Assembly: GCA_002315885.1 (NCBI GenBank)
Contig: DCIO01000013.1
Location: forward strand, 6,596-29,322
Origin: Lentisphaeria bacterium UBA1724
Lineage (GTDB): Bacteria > Verrucomicrobiota > Lentisphaeria > Oligosphaerales > Oligosphaeraceae
Reading direction: 5' to 3'
Length of the DNA stretch: 22,727 nucleotides
This document shows positions 22,457 to 22,727 of this stretch, one piece after another. The translations under genes were made by a program, and so were the position numbers. Position 1 is the stretch's first letter. Each line of letters opens with the position of its first letter. A model generated the notes under the pieces. The model was not told the origin of the DNA and made no database searches. It saw nothing but the letters and a program-made list of their open reading frames with translations.

Positions 22457-22727
22457 TGTACTTGAATTGGGAGTTGTTTGTTGTGGAACCTGAAAAATAC
22501 TGTCAATACCCTTGCTACCTCGAAACGGAGAATTCTTACACACGATTTGCTCACATGGGAAAAAATAGATGAAAAAAAAGCGGAAAAAAAAGCGGCACTC
22601 TTTATTTCGCCAACTCAGCTTGACATGCTAAAATCGGTATGCTACATTCTACCAAAGTCCTAAAATCAATCACAGCCGTCCCATAATTTTATTAAACGGT
22701 CGATTTCGGGGCGCAATTGAGCACAAG
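22457..22727. other. Right-edge intergenic region
   Basis: No gene is supported here. It contains a doubled AAAAAAAAGCGG (22572-22583 and 22584-22595) and a plus-strand promoter-like sequence. A TTGACA on the minus strand at 22501-22506 has no -10 at the proper distance. The upstream control region of the protease gene must lie here. Confidence 0.5.
22620..22648 (+). promoter_or_regulatory. Plus-strand promoter candidate
   Basis: TTGACA (22620-22625), exactly 17 nt, then TACATT (22643-22648) preceded by TGC, an extended -10. The -35 is perfect and the -10 has four of six bases. It points out of the window to the right, where a divergent gene or RNA would start. No plus-strand gene is visible before the end. 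Confidence 0.5.

Noticed and set aside
22501..22506. TTGACA on the minus strand as promoter of the protease
   Set aside because: No -10-like hexamer at 16-18 nt; the expected position reads CAACAA.

Overview
The window reads as a chromosomal segment of a Gram-negative bacterium with an outer membrane: it encodes BamA, an LptF/LptG-type permease and a large AsmA-like protein. My best guess is a PVC-superphylum member, probably Lentisphaerota (Victivallales). The reasons are the style of the ECF sigma factor, its short zinc-finger partner and a neighbouring one-TM Ser/Thr kinase, the secreted glycosidase with an N-terminal carbohydrate-binding-like domain, and frequent start codons without a Shine-Dalgarno sequence. 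That placement is inference from protein style. No rRNA or marker search was possible.

Every gene I can support is on the minus strand, so transcription runs from high to low coordinates. Reading in that direction: a secreted DEG9/HtrA-like serine protease (22456-21002) ends in a strong intrinsic terminator. Then come a transmembrane Ser/Thr kinase (20877-19336), an ECF sigma factor (19176-18574) and a zinc-finger putative anti-sigma factor that overlaps it by 4 bp (18577-18341), closed by a second intrinsic terminator. An A+T-richer gene for a two-TM alpha/beta hydrolase follows (18075-17206), then a secreted glycosidase-like protein with its own promoter (17107-15050).

After 280 bp of hairpins and heptamer repeats comes a long run of co-directional genes: bamA (14769-12385), an lptF/lptG-type gene (12307-11177), a secreted double DUF3857/transglutaminase-like protein (11127-7246), a cytidylate-kinase-like/BON fusion (7215-6379), fabI (6252-5446), argD (5410-4223), a secreted protein of 63-bp coding repeats (4188-3715) and a 1124-residue AsmA-like protein (3697-323). 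Most gaps are 17-77 bp; only cmk-like to fabI is longer (126 bp) and holds a 49-bp direct duplication. bamA, lptF and the AsmA-like gene fit one theme, outer-membrane protein, LPS and lipid/envelope assembly, with fabI supplying fatty acids. argD and the repeat protein do not obviously belong. A tRNA-Leu(CAA) gene with promoter and terminator lies at the left edge.

No phage, transposase, CRISPR array or defence cassette is visible. The points most worth a second look are the transglutaminase-like protein whose second module has lost Cys and His, the degenerate P-loop kinase fused to a BON domain, the 63-bp coding repeat array, the intergenic heptamer and 49-bp repeats, and the kinase/ECF/zinc-finger cluster.
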